A program made the position numbers and the translations under genes. Below are positions 22,886 through 34,300 of a stretch of DNA of 64,000 bases, in pieces. Source of the DNA: Pipra filicauda (lineage: Eukaryota; Chordata; Aves; Passeriformes; Pipridae); NCBI RefSeq assembly GCF_003945595.2, contig NW_024104293.1, positions 1,236,501 to 1,300,500 of the forward strand, written 5' to 3'. Below the pieces are notes generated by a model. That model ran no database searches. It saw only the letters and a program-made list of their open reading frames with translations, and had not been told where the DNA came from. The number at the start of each line of letters is the position of its first letter. Position 1 is the first letter of the stretch.

Positions 22886-25800
22886 ACATCTCTACATCTA
22901 GTTCTCTAAAAATAGAATTGGATGTAAAGTTCAGGAGTGCACACATCCCTGGGGATTTCTTGGAGAGATCAAACGGGAGATCTCCAGGGGCTGGAAAAGG
23001 AGCTTGGGCTGGATGTGGACACCCATGGTGAGTGGAGTTATGGACAGTTCAGGGGCCACGAACCCCACACTGCCTCAGGCACTGTATTGAATACACAGCC
23101 ACAAGTCAGATGTGCATGATGACATGGCTGTGAGTAAAATAGCTTGGAGTTGTGGATAATTGGCATGAATTTCCTGTGTGCAGAGTTTAAAAATTCAAGT
23201 ATGGGATTTATTGACCTTATGAAACTGGTCTTGAAAAATGACCTTTATTGCATGGTCCTCGTTTTGCTTTCAGTGTGTGATACTGCTCCCATTGTTTTCA
23301 TCAGGAAATACATTCCCTTTCTCATTAAATATTAAATACCTTGAAATCTCCATCCATCAGTTTATCTACTCCATTTTTTCCAAGGAAGCAGGGAATCAGT
23401 AGAGCAGGTCCTGCCTTGGTCCTGGTCTTGCCCCATAATTGCATTAATGAAGGCAGCAAGCCTGCTTCTGAGCCAGAAACAAAACTTTTGACCCCTGCCT
23501 TCTATGTCATGGTCACAGGATGGCCTGTTTTATGAACCAAATGTTTTATAACCAAAAGCAAAGTGATTTCATCTTGCAGATGAGGGATGATTCAGTGCTA
23601 CAGTGGGGTGAAATGGTCTCTTGGCTCAGGCACAAGGTTTATTAAACAAACTACTCCAGTTGCTACAGCTACTTATGCCTGTGCCTCACTCCTTTTGTCT
23701 ATTATGTGCTAGTTTGAAAAGTGCTGAACTCTGAATCAAACTGACGTTTAGATTGCAGCAAACTTCCGTGGGGCACAAAAAGAAGTTTCAAAATGGCAAA
23801 AGATTCTCTGTAGGACTTGTAGACTCTTCACAGGGTAGAACACACAGCATCTGAAAATGTCTCATTTTTACAGCCTTTCCATCAAAAGCTCTCTGTCATC
23901 AGAAATTTTGGCAGTACACAGAGCATTCACCTGTCTGCTCTGATTCTGCTGTAAAGCTTTAATTGGCAAAGCCTTGAAAAACTAGAGCAGACTGAGTTTA
24001 TAAACGAAGCAGGAACCCTAAAATACAGGATGGTCAGAATTCAGCCAGACACTATAAGTGTGAACAGCTCAAAACAGATTTCTGCTCCCAGCTTCTCTCT
24101 TTATACCTGAGGGGCAGGAGCAGGGAATATAGCCTTAGCTTGATTTCAGATTCAAAACTTTTGGGAAAGTGGAGATCAGAAACTTGCAGTTCTTCAGAAT
24201 CTGGATTATCTATAAAAATACAGAGGTGATTTTGCTGGAATCCCAGGGTTTGTTTCCTTAACAAAAGTCATGTGGATTCTGGAGAAAACCCACAATCTCT
24301 GAAGTCAGAAGCCAAAAGTCAGGCCAAAGTTGCACAGATCCCATTTTTATATTAAATCACAGTTTTTGTATTGTTGGTAAAGGCAATGCACCTCACAGGA
24401 AGATGGGAATGTGCTGGGAGTAAAAGGCTTTGAGATTGATTTGGTGTAAGGTTCTGTGGTTCTGTCTGCAGGAGAGCTTTTAACTATCTCAAGTGACCTG
24501 CCTTGGTCTCTGAGAGCAGAGACAATCCTAAAAACATGCTGTCCAAGTGTGAGAGCAGCTGCACAGCTGAAAACCAGGAGTCACAGGCTGGAAGAAGGTC
24601 AGGGTTTATTTGATCCCTTCAGAGTCTGAACCCTCCTCACATGATTTCATTCACGTTACAGTATCTCCCCCCAAAAGTCTTGCAGGTCTTTTCAGGGCCT
24701 CTGTAGATGAATGTGAAGATTATACCACACATAAGCACAGATTAATCCATCAGCCCTCTCTCTTTTCTGCACTTTGTTTATCTTTCCTTGCAGATCTGTT
24801 AGCAGCAGCTCCAGTGAGCTGCCTTACCTGCTTCCAGGCTCCCCAGCGTACCTGCTAATTCCTGTTGTAGCATTCCTGTCCCAGGATGGCACTTTAACCC
24901 TGCCCTTCCCAAAAGCAGCACGGGTTCTGCCTGCACACAAGCAGCAGTGAATGTGCACCTCTCCTCTGCAGGACCAGAGTGTCTGTGTACATAAAATACA
25001 CGGACAGGACGGGCTAAGAAAACTCTCTCAGTGAAGCCGAGAGATCTCACTCTGCAATACACACACTTGTCACAGGGTGAGCCAGAGCCACCTACCCAAA
25101 ACAAACTGCAACCCGTCCCTCCTTTCCCACCATTAGTCGAGTTCGAACAGAGAAAAGAAGAAAAGGAGGGATGGGACTTTTAGGAGGAGTGGGAATAAAA
25201 GTTTTAAATGTGTGTGGAGTTCCAGAAGAAACAAGATGTTGTCAAATCTCTGCGACAAAGCAGTCCGGAGGATCTGGAATACGTGCAGAACTTGCTGGCC
25301 AGGAGGGAGGTGTCGTGAGAAAGAGCTCTGGTAGTTGCAGCCTGCTGTGAGTGGTCCATGGGATCCCAGGAGGAGCATCTGCTTTGGTATCAACAGTTGC
25401 TCTGTATTAAAGAGCAGCATCGGCTTTAAAAACAATCATTTTGAGATTCTCCTTGAGATGAAAACTTCAGGTTTTGCAGTGGATTCCTGTTTACTATGAA
25501 GGAGGATGAATAGTGCAGCTCTTTCCTCATCAGCAGCCATGGGATAGTAACAATTTTTAGCTGAGAATTACAAAATGGGGCAAATTCAGACACAAACCCA
25601 AAGGGTGAAAAGTACCTTATTTCCTTCCCAGTCTTCTGAACTAGTATACAAATTTATTCTTTTTATTTGAGACAAGCTATGAAAAGAGAAGGAGTTAAGT
25701 GACTTAACTCTTTACTTCACCTCATCTAATAACTTACAACTATCAAGGATAAACATGTAGGGATATATATAAATATATATGGACTATTTGGGCTGTGCCA

Positions 25801-27323
25801 TGCTGTGCCATGGGCCTGACCTTGGAGTGCTTGTGTTGAAGTTCTCACCCTGGCACGATGTCAAAATGTTACTGCAGAGCATGTCAGAAGGAACACAGGG
25901 ATATTTTTTTTCAATAGATGATTCTTTGGCAAACTATGAAAATAATTTCATTGGAGAAGAAGGAAAAAAAAAGTCGTTCCTCTTGCTACAGGGCTTTCTT
26001 CCTGCAAATTTCAAAGGCCTGTTGTGAATAATAGTGTCAGTGCTTCCAAGCTTCAAGGCTATTTTATAGTGGAAAGTGTGAGGCAACCAAAATAAATATC
26101 AGTTTCCACTGTTACTAAATAAAGGTTTTGCTTTATGTTGCACCTTAAAAGCCATGTTCAAAGGCTTTATTTTAGAGACACAGCAGTGGGTATCCCAGAG
26201 GGTTATTTTTTCATACAGGCACTAGGTTTGCTCTCGCTTGTCTACATTGAAAAGAGGAATAATTTAAGACAGAAAGCACGTGATGGCTTTCTTTATGAGG
26301 CAAAACCTAACAGGAATTCATCTCCTTAAAGGACTGAAGGCAATCCCTAAATCCAAATGCCGCCAGTCTCTTGGGTGCTCAAAATACATATTCCTATTTT
26401 ATGGCATGAACGCATCTCTCCTTACAAGATCTGTGAGTATTTTTGACAAACCTGGTTCTACTTTCCTGCTAGTGGAGTTACAGATGAGGCAAGTTTTCCA
26501 TGGTTTGGGGTTTTATTGCGAATGCTTCGCACAGCTCTGGTTATGTGCTTCCTTCTCATGACATCAGTGCCGAAGGGGAGAAAGAATGTAAACATCTGTT
26601 TTTTATAATTCAATTTCAGGCTTATAACTTGATTAGGATAAGCAGTGTTTCTACATGATTTATTTTCCAGTCACAATAATGCGCAGTTTTAGCACCGGCT
26701 TGAAGATTAGTAAAATAAGGATGGAAACTAATGAGGTAAATCCTGCTTCATGGTCCACTTTTGTGAGCTGCACTGAATGCTGTGCAAGGGCTGGATGTCC
26801 GTCCCCCTCGGTGTTCACAGCGATGTCCTGTTGTGCAGGATGCAGCCCATGGAAGGCAGGCTTGTGACAGCAGCACTGAGGTGGGCTGGAGAACCGGGAC
26901 TTTGGCTCCTGGCTCTCCCCAGAGCCCTTTTGTGTGGCCTTGGATCAGCCACCCAGGACTGGGTTTTGCCTGCTGGGATGTCACTGCATCCTTAAACAAC
27001 TAAAGAGATTGAAATATAGGACCTTTAAACTCTTCCATCGCTCGAGCAGGGTTAAAACACCACTCAGGCCACTTCCTTTTCTTTGTTGTCCAGGCTTTTT
27101 CTTTCAACAGGGACTGCCAGTGCCTGGAGCCATAGTCCTAGTCACATTTTGGGGTCTTTACTACCCCATTAAACTATTAAAAGTCAGAATACGCCCACAG
27201 GTGCTGAGCAGGGCTTAGTAGTAGTTGTGGAATTGTAACTGAAGCCAAGGGAGAGCCGGGGCAGCACCGCGTGTCGGAACCATTTCAGTCTCATAGCACG
27301 TGTTTCCAGTGATAAAACACTAC
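22886..27323. other. Intergenic sequence upstream of HMCN1, no gene supported
   Basis: This 4.4-kb stretch has no recognisable repeat apart from short AT-rich runs such as 25763-25780. No coding sequence is supported. It is the proximal 5' flank of HMCN1, a natural place for distal regulatory elements. Confidence 0.55.
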
Positions 27324-27556
27324 ATGGAATCTCAGACTGGTTTGGGTTGGAAGGGACCCATCTTGTTCCACCCCCTGCCACGGGCAGGGGCACCTTCCAC
27401 TAGCCCAGGTTGCTCCAAGCCCCGTCCAACCTGGCCCGGGACACTTCCAGGGATCCAGGGGCAGCCACAGCTTCTCTGGGCAACCTGTGCCAGGGCCTCC
27501 CCACCCTCCCAGGGAAGGATTCCCTCCCAATCCCCAGCCTCACCCTGCCTTCTGGG
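27324..27556 (-). repeat. CR1 LINE 3' fragment at the edge of the HMCN1 CpG island
   Basis: The + strand reads actggtttgggttggaaggg, the cctgccacgggcaggggcac box and gcagccacagcttctctggg, and ends near ccagcctcaccctgcc. It lies antisense to HMCN1, about 740-970 bp before the start codon, directly abutting the CpG-rich domain. Confidence 0.93.
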
Positions 27557-27679
27557 GACGAGCCGAGCCAGCGCCGCGTCCTCACCTTTGGTAGCTGCGG
27601 GCACAGCCCCGGGGCCGAGAGGGGCAGCTCCGAACGCAGCTCTCGGCGCCAAGGAGGCGGCCAAGGGTGAGGGGGAACG

Positions 27680-27886
27680 GCCCTGAGGGGAGCGAGGGAC
27701 CCCGGGCGAGGGAGAGACCCGGGGCTGAGGGAGGGAACGGCCCTGAGGGCAGAGGGACCCCGGGTGAGAGCGGGAACCCGGGTGAGGGAGAGACCCCGAG
27801 GTGAGGAAGGGACCCAGAGATGAAGGAGAGACCCAGAGATGAAGGAGAGACCCCGAGGTGAGGGCGGAACCCCGAGGTGAGGGCAG
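27680..27886. repeat. G-rich 19-bp minisatellite upstream of HMCN1
   Basis: Five regular 19-bp units run 27792-27810, 27811-27829, 27830-27848, 27849-27867 and 27868-27886, built on variants of GACCCMGAGRTGARGGMGR. Degenerate units of about 17-20 bp extend left to about 27680. The + strand is purine- and G-rich with many GGG runs. The array opens long spurious proline/serine-rich frames on the opposite strand. It ends about 400 bp before the HMCN1 start codon. Confidence 0.85.
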
Positions 27887-28185
27887 GGGCCACGGCGGGC
27901 CACGGGAGGCGGGACCGGCGCTGGACCAGGGCGCGTCTGGCACCACCTCCGCCCGCAGCCGGGGCTCCCAGGGCGGCAGCCCCGTCCCCATCCCCATCCC
28001 GGCCGGCAGCAGCAGCCCCCGCGCCCCGCCGGGGCTCAGCCCTGTCCCTCGGGGCGGTGCTGCCCGGCCCTGCCCGGTAGGGAAGGCGGAGCGGGGCCGC
28101 AGCCGCGCGCAGACAAAAGCGGCGGCGCTTCCTGCGCTCCGCCCGAGGGGAGCGGGCCGTGGGCGCCGGGCCGTGCGCTCCAGGG

Positions 28186-28229
28186 CTGTCCCCGACCTGT
28201 CCCCGGGCTGTCCCCGGGCTGTCCCCGCT
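28186..28229. repeat. 11-bp C-rich tandem repeat in presumed HMCN1 5' UTR
   Basis: Four consecutive units of the form CTGTCCCCGNN start at 28186, 28197, 28208 and 28219. Looser copies continue to about 28270, ending 20 bp before the ATG. The array is within the CpG island and is likely transcribed as part of the leader. Confidence 0.85.
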
Positions 28230-28291
28230 CTGCCCCGGGCTATCCCCGCTCTCCGCTGTCCCCGCCGTGTCCCAGGTGCCTGTCCCGGGCC

Positions 28292-28559
28292 ATGGCTCCC
28301 GGTGTGAGCAGCGGGGCTCGGGGCGCGGGTGCGGGCGCGGCGCTGCTGCTGCTGCTCGCCCTGAGCCCCCGCGCCGTGCCCGAGCCCGAGGCGGTGCCCG
28401 ACGGAGCCTCCACGCTGGCCTTCGTGTTCGATGTGACCGGCTCCATGTACGACGACCTGGTGCAAGTGATCGAGGGAGCATCCAAGATCCTGGAGACGTC
28501 GCTGAAGAGACCCAAGCGGCCGCTGTACAACTTCGCGCTGGTGCCTTTCCACGACCCAG
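28292..28559 (+). CDS. HMCN1: HMCN1 coding exon 1 (hemicentin-1; signal peptide and start of VWA domain)
   Basis: Hemicentin-1 is a very large secreted extracellular-matrix protein. The family has an N-terminal VWA domain, dozens of Ig modules, a nidogen-like G2 domain and EGF/fibulin-type C-terminal modules, and acts at basement membranes and cell-cell matrix lines. This exon encodes residues 1-89 plus one base (phase 1). Residues 1-30 are a signal peptide with an Ala/Leu core (about 16-24). From residue 36 the sequence reads [20 protein letters not shown], which I recognise as the hemicentin-1 VWA start; D47, T49 and S51 form the DxTGS part of the metal-binding (MIDAS) motif. The ATG is the first in frame and has G at -3 and +4. 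The donor is CAG|gtaggg. Downstream exons match hemicentin-1 rather than hemicentin-2 as I recall the two families. The assignment rests on recognition, not a search. Confidence 0.95.
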
Positions 28560-28628
28560 GTAGGGGATCGGGCAGGATGGGCAGGAGCCGGGAAGGGCAG
28601 CAAGGAGCTGCCGCTCAGGGCTGGCTTT

Positions 28629-28637
28629 TATAAAAGG
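28629..28637 (+). promoter_or_regulatory. TATA-box consensus just inside intron 1
   Basis: TATAAAAGG, a perfect TATA consensus, lies 70 bp downstream of exon 1 at the 3' edge of the CpG island. It could serve an intron-internal start, but no downstream exon is evident, and a chance match is possible. Confidence 0.3.
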
Positions 28638-29308
28638 TTGTTTATCCTGCGCTTCCAGGGACTGGAGCCTGGGTATTACTGTCCCCTCCTGACCCTCCTC
28701 GCCGTGCGGGTCTCTCCGCTCGGGAATTTGCCGGGGCGAGTAGCGCTTTGTGACCTCCACCTCCCTGTCTGCCTGCAGAGCTTCACAGAGCCTTCAGGAG
28801 CAACTGGAGTGGGCTCGCAGTGCGCTCTGTGCACCAAAGAGCAGCCTAGGGGATCAAATAATTGTCTTAATAATTCTGATACGAGCTGATGTGGCTTCAG
28901 TGACCTTCACGTGTAGTAGTAACGATGCTACTAAGTTTTTCAACGCCCTTCTATGGGAATGCACTTAGGAACATACATAACGCAGTTACACTTTTCCTCC
29001 TGTCTTGTGGTCCTGTGTTTACATTCAGTAACTCGCAGTGAAACGATCCAGAAGTTTTACATGGTCTGGCTTGTGTGGGTTTTTTTGTTTGGATTCTTAT
29101 TCTTTTCCCTCCTTTTACCTTTTTTTCCCTTCTGCTGTACATTGTGCCTTTTCTTCCAGCATCTGTTTTCTATTCCCTTCCTACCCCTTTTCTCTGGCTT
29201 TCTTCCTCTTCCCTTGTCAAATATCTTCTGCTGACTTGAAGAGGAAATAGGAACAGGATGCCCCAGGCTGGTGATGTGTGCTGTACTGTGCAGTAAAAAC
29301 TCCCTGTT

Positions 29309-29329
29309 AAAAAAAAAAAAAAAAAAAAA
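29309..29329 (+). repeat. A21 homopolymer
   Basis: Twenty-one consecutive A residues occur in intron 1, with AGTAAA (29292-29297) 11 bp upstream. It could be the tail of an old retroposed transcript or an expanded A run. No parent gene is recognisable upstream. Confidence 0.95.
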
Positions 29330-31256
29330 GAGAGAATCAGAAAGTGGGAAAAAAAACCCTTGAAAATTACCTTTGTGGCTCTAGTTTCCATGGAATATCT
29401 CAGAATACGATATTCCAGAAGTCAATTCCTAAGAGTACCATTTTTGCAGGGATGATAGCAAATGAAAAAAGACAGCCCTTCTATTTCCCCCAGTCACAGG
29501 CACTTCTGCTTACAAGATGTGTTTGCTATTGGCATAAATACCTTAAACCATATGCTTGGGAACTTAAAGCAAAACTTGTCTTTGTGGATTTTGCTGCTTT
29601 GCTATCTATAGGCTGTATAGGTTCTCTTTTTGTTTCTTATAAAGAGCCCATCATTGTGGTATCAGAGCATCCTATCCCAAAATGGTCTCTCTCTGTACCT
29701 TACCTTTTCCACCTTTGCATCACTTTCTCTTTTCATCTTCTGTACCTTTTGGTTATTTTATGGAACAAACTTATATGGGACTTTAAAAGCATCATACCAC
29801 AGAAGTGAACAAGAAGGGAAAGATTTTGGTCACGTGTAGAGCCTGGAAATCTTTTATATCCTTCTGGAAAATCAAGCTGATAGATCTCCTTGGAGCTCTT
29901 TCTCCTTGGATGGGGTAGAAGATCAACAGGATGGGTTGGGAGTGTTTTGGTTTAATTTTCTCTCTATAATAGCTCTTTATACATCTTCAGTGATCAGAAA
30001 GGGATTCACTCTGAGAGCTGATAGATCTGTTTTTCAGAGGGATTGTGTAAACACTGCAACCACGACAGCAAGAAGATGAGCTTGTGGTGCACTTTTAGTT
30101 TGCAGGTTTGGGAGGATGGTCCTTTGTTCTTGTGCATCCCAACACTCAGCTTTCATCACAGGCCACTTTCAAATAATTTCAACAGCTCTTTATTTCTTTC
30201 TCATCCCACAGTTTTCCCCCCAGTTTTTCCTCTGCACATGGTCTCCTTTTCTGTCCTTTTTCCCCCCATCCTCCTCACTTTCTCGCTCCCAGTGTCTCTC
30301 TGGGATCTGTGCTTGTGTTGCAGACGGAGCCCTTTATCCATGCTTTGCTGTGCCACCTCTCCTTGCTCCATCCAAACCTCACCAGCAACAAATCTCCTGC
30401 CACCTTCCTCTGCCTGAGTCACATTTTCCCACTCACTGACTCCTTGCTTCCTTGCCTCCTCCCCCCTTCCTTCTCTTCCCACAGGAGAGCCCTTTCCCTG
30501 GCAAATGTTAGGTTTCACTCGGTGGAGTGTCAGAGCCTCAGAGCTGCAGAGGGTGCCCCCAGAGCAAAGAGCCGTGGGGATCCAGTTACACCTCTCTGCG
30601 GGGAAGCCCAGCTCCCCTCGAGGGGCCTGGCTTTTTACTGTGAGGGATAACTCCTGAGGCCAGAACGCTGCTGGGGAGGGGAGAACCTACAACTTCCAAC
30701 TTCATTTTGTCCTGGTGCCGGGCAGTTGTCCCTCACACCTGATGGGGCCCGAGCCCAGGCAATGGAAAACAAAATGCAAGAGATGCTGCTGTGGCCACCT
30801 CAGCATCTTTTTTTTTTTGTGTCTATAGAGAAGTAACTTTATTCAAAAATCTAATCAAAAATATTGCTTGGCTTGTGTTTCACAGCATCCAGTTAATTTA
30901 TCTAGTGTTCTTTCTGAAGGCTGCTCAACTGACTCGATGAGCACAAAGCTATTTTTTTCTCAAATTGTCTGGTTATTTACTCAATTTTTCTTCAACGAAA
31001 AGAAGCCTTATATGTAGCTGCACCACGGACAAATTTTCTTGATGTTTTTTTGTCTGTGAGGCAAATGGGACTCTACAGGGGGTACAATATCAGTTGGAAC
31101 CCAGATCCAAGGAGCTGCCCTTGGTATAAAGGTGTCCTGATGCAGATATGCTCTTGAGAGGTAGTTACAATTTAAATTTGGTGTAGATTGGGTTTTTAAC
31201 TCCCTTGTTTTCCTGATCCACGTTGCACAGTGTGCAGTTTTAGTGCTGAACATGGT

Positions 31257-31323
31257 GGTGGTGCTGGGTTGACGATTGACTTAAAGATCTTAAAGGTCTT
31301 TTCCAGCCTCAATGATTCCACGG
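31257..31323 (+). repeat. Old CR1 LINE 3' end
   Basis: The segment gacttaaagatcttaaaggt, followed by cttttccagcctcaatgatt, matches the terminal part of diverged CR1 copies in sense orientation. Confidence 0.72.
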
Positions 31324-34300
31324 CTGGGATATGCCAACACATTGTCTCTGGTGGTACATTTATAAGTAGTGTTATGCCTGTTGCTGTGGTATTTGGGAAC
31401 AACAGCAATACAAGTGTATTTTTTAGCATCAAACCTGAGGTTGTTGGCAGAGAATTACGGCCCACAGAAAAAAAAATTGTCATGGGTTTCACATTCCAAT
31501 ACTGTGGACCATGTGATGGGATGCAAAGATCTCCATTTTGGAAAACCCTTTTGGTTTGGATTCTGCTTTCTGAGTAAACATTTGCTTTAACAGATTACAG
31601 GGAATTTTTTTATTGTGGTTTTTCAATGCCTAAACATGATCACAGAAGCTTTGTAGATAGTGAAAAGGGCTGTTAACTAAGAAATCTCTTGCCAGACTTG
31701 TGTTCAGTGGAAAAACTCGGAGGGGGAGGGGAAGGAAAATGCCCCAAATTAAGAGGAACTGGCCCAGGAAAATTTTGTATTGGAACTGAAGCTTAAGATC
31801 AGCAAATGCTTTTGTAATTGCGTGTTGTGGGTCCTGATCTACTGACTCCCATTGTATCCTGTGGAAATGGAATTGGACTCAGAATGTCTTTATTTAACAT
31901 CTGAGGCCAGCTTTGCTATTTTTTCTTTATGCCATTAAGGAATTTTGGAATGGAAAATAAGCCAGAGAGGACAAATTCATCCCTAGTATTTTTCTGTAAA
32001 GCTAATGGAATTATCCCAGCCATAACTCACTCTGTGTGATTTAATCAAGCATTCCTTTGGTGTGAATGGCTATTTTATAGACCACACTCCAGCAATTAAT
32101 TACAAGAAAAAATGAATATATAACCTCTGGACCTCCTAGTGCAGAGGGTGATGTTTGCTGTTCATACTCTGCATGTCTACAGATCTCTGCCTGAGCATCT
32201 GCTGACACTCTTCTTACAAATCAGACAGACAGCACTGTGTGAGAAATGGGAAAACGTTAATACTGCTTAGTTCACAGGGGGAAACAGTACTGAACCTAAA
32301 CACACAGTAAATGTGTGGGAGAACTAGAAATACTCTTTTTTTTTCAGAGTAGAGCTCTGTCCTCTCCTGGAGTGAAGGCACGGAATTGTTTGTAACTTTA
32401 GAACCTGGAGTCTCCTTTATTAACAGACTGGCAGTGCTGTGTCCGTGACACGGGCAGGCTGCTGAGCCCCACACCAGCTTGGATCAAGTTCAGGAGGGCA
32501 TGTGAAAAGTCTGGAAGCTTTGGGATTTGCAGGTTTGATAGTTTTTTTGGGGGAGTTCTAATGAAGAAGTAATGTCTTTTCCAGAGGAGGAACATAAGAA
32601 ATGAAAATTGGGCTATTAATGGAATTAAAGGTTTTCCTGCTTGCTGATAGAAAAAGTATTGTGGTTATGCAGGCACAGGATGGAAAGAGAAGAATTGCCC
32701 CAACTCTGTTTGGTAAAAGTAGGGTCAGAGGCAAAGACAATTATGCTCTCCCCTTAATTCAAATAGTCGTCTTATTTTGATAGTCGAGTGGCTTTTATAT
32801 TATTACCAAAATCCAAAGTGGGAAAAGAAGAATGCTAATTTAAGCAATCTGATCTCCCTGTTCTTCCAGTGCATCACAGAACATCAGGTTAAAGCTGCCA
32901 CAGCTAGTTTTTCAGAGTAGTGTTCTTTGGTGGCCTCACATTTGTGAATATGTTATCTAAAAACTCAAGGCTGTGTAAGGGTTTGGGGTTTTTTTGGAGG
33001 CTGGTTTGTTTTGGACTTCCTCAGAGACAACAATAATGAGTGCACGTCCAAGTTCTGAGTTTTTCTTTGGCATTTTAGGAGACACAATGTAAATTTACAG
33101 CTGTTCAGTGCTGTCTTGGTGTGTCTGAAGGCAAATGATAAGCAGAACTGGACGTAATAACTGTGAATTCTGCCCTTTTGTGCTAGAACTTACAAAATCT
33201 AAATGCACCTACAGGTGTTTTCCATCTCTGAGGCTTTTGTGATCACTGCATTGCCCGTGTGGGAAATGAGGATTTGAAACCTTATTGTCACCCTTAATGG
33301 AGACATTGTGACAGCTATAAAATGAATTCCATGTGATTGCATGGATGCTTTCTTGTTCCTCTGGAAGGATTTATCTGGGGTCCCTCTCAAAGTAACTGTT
33401 TATACAGATTACAGGAGACAGTAAGTATTGCCAGTGCCAGAAGCTCCAAAATCTGTGAGCCAGCCAAAATGTTGTGACATGATCCAAAAGGCTGCTAGAG
33501 CATCACTTACAGCTTATTTTTCTACTGTCTTAACTCTGCCTGTCCAGCCTTGAGGGTGTGCACAGTGGGAAATTCCCCCCCCCCCCCCCCCCCCGATTCC
33601 TGAATCTTTTTGGCAAAGGAAAGGATTTTATCCCTGTTTTTATTTGAAGATACAGTGGAGGTTCTTTTCCTTAGGAAAAAAGTGATAATGCATCAAATAC
33701 ATAATTCTCTTGAATTACAAGTTATTTATCATGTTACATTTCAAATTGTTGCCTACAGGACTTAGAAGCTACTTGTTCTATTTTGCTTTGCTCTCCTGAG
33801 CTCCAAGTGGTGATAATTCCATGGAAAGCTCTGCAGCTCATTAGTGATGTATTCCAGTGTTATTCTGTCCCCATAATTACTGCTCATGTCATTTAGCACG
33901 GGAGCCCTCCTGTCAGCAGGAACCCAAGTGCTGTCTCAGTGTACTTAAAAAAGGGAAACAGGATAAGAACAAAATAGTGTCCAAAAAAATCTTGGAATCT
34001 TGGAATCTTTGGAGCGAAAAGCGACATTATGGCTAAAGACAAAAAGAAACATCCACAGAAAGATCTTTTCCCAGTTCCTTAACCACTTTTTAAACAAAGA
34101 AACTTCCCCTGTTCACCTTCCCTTCTTCCTCCCCTCCCTCTGAATTTATTTCCCAGGAGTTCCAGCAGCCTGTGTTTCACACAGTCACACACAGAGACCC
34201 CGTTAATCCTGTTCATGGCAGGGGTTGTTTCACAGCAGGTTACAGGGCTTGATGGGAGCTCTGTGGCATGGAAAGAAAAGAGCAGTTTCTGCTGCTGTTT

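Larger units (their letters stand above)
27560..28600 (+). promoter_or_regulatory. HMCN1: CpG island with the presumed HMCN1 promoter
   Basis: The sequence turns sharply GC- and CpG-rich from about 27560, peaks around 27900-28450, and fades just after exon 1. It includes GC-box-like GGGGCGG at 28051-28057 and Sp1-type CCGCC clusters. No TATA box lies in the 200 bp before the ATG, which fits a dispersed CpG-island promoter. The transcription start cannot be fixed from sequence alone. The upstream part carries a 19-bp minisatellite, and the presumed 5' UTR an 11-bp C-rich repeat. Confidence 0.8.

Noticed and set aside
27332..28603. 423-residue open frame on the minus strand, and an overlapping 392-residue frame (27582-28760)
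   Set aside because: Both run antisense through a CpG island, a minisatellite and a CR1 fragment. Their Pro/Ser/Ala-rich content follows from the repeats and GC bias, with no domain.
29344..29808. 154-codon open frame in intron 1 with hydrophobic segments
   Set aside because: It begins at a GTG after A-rich runs. The hydrophobicity comes from T-rich DNA and no homologue is recognised.
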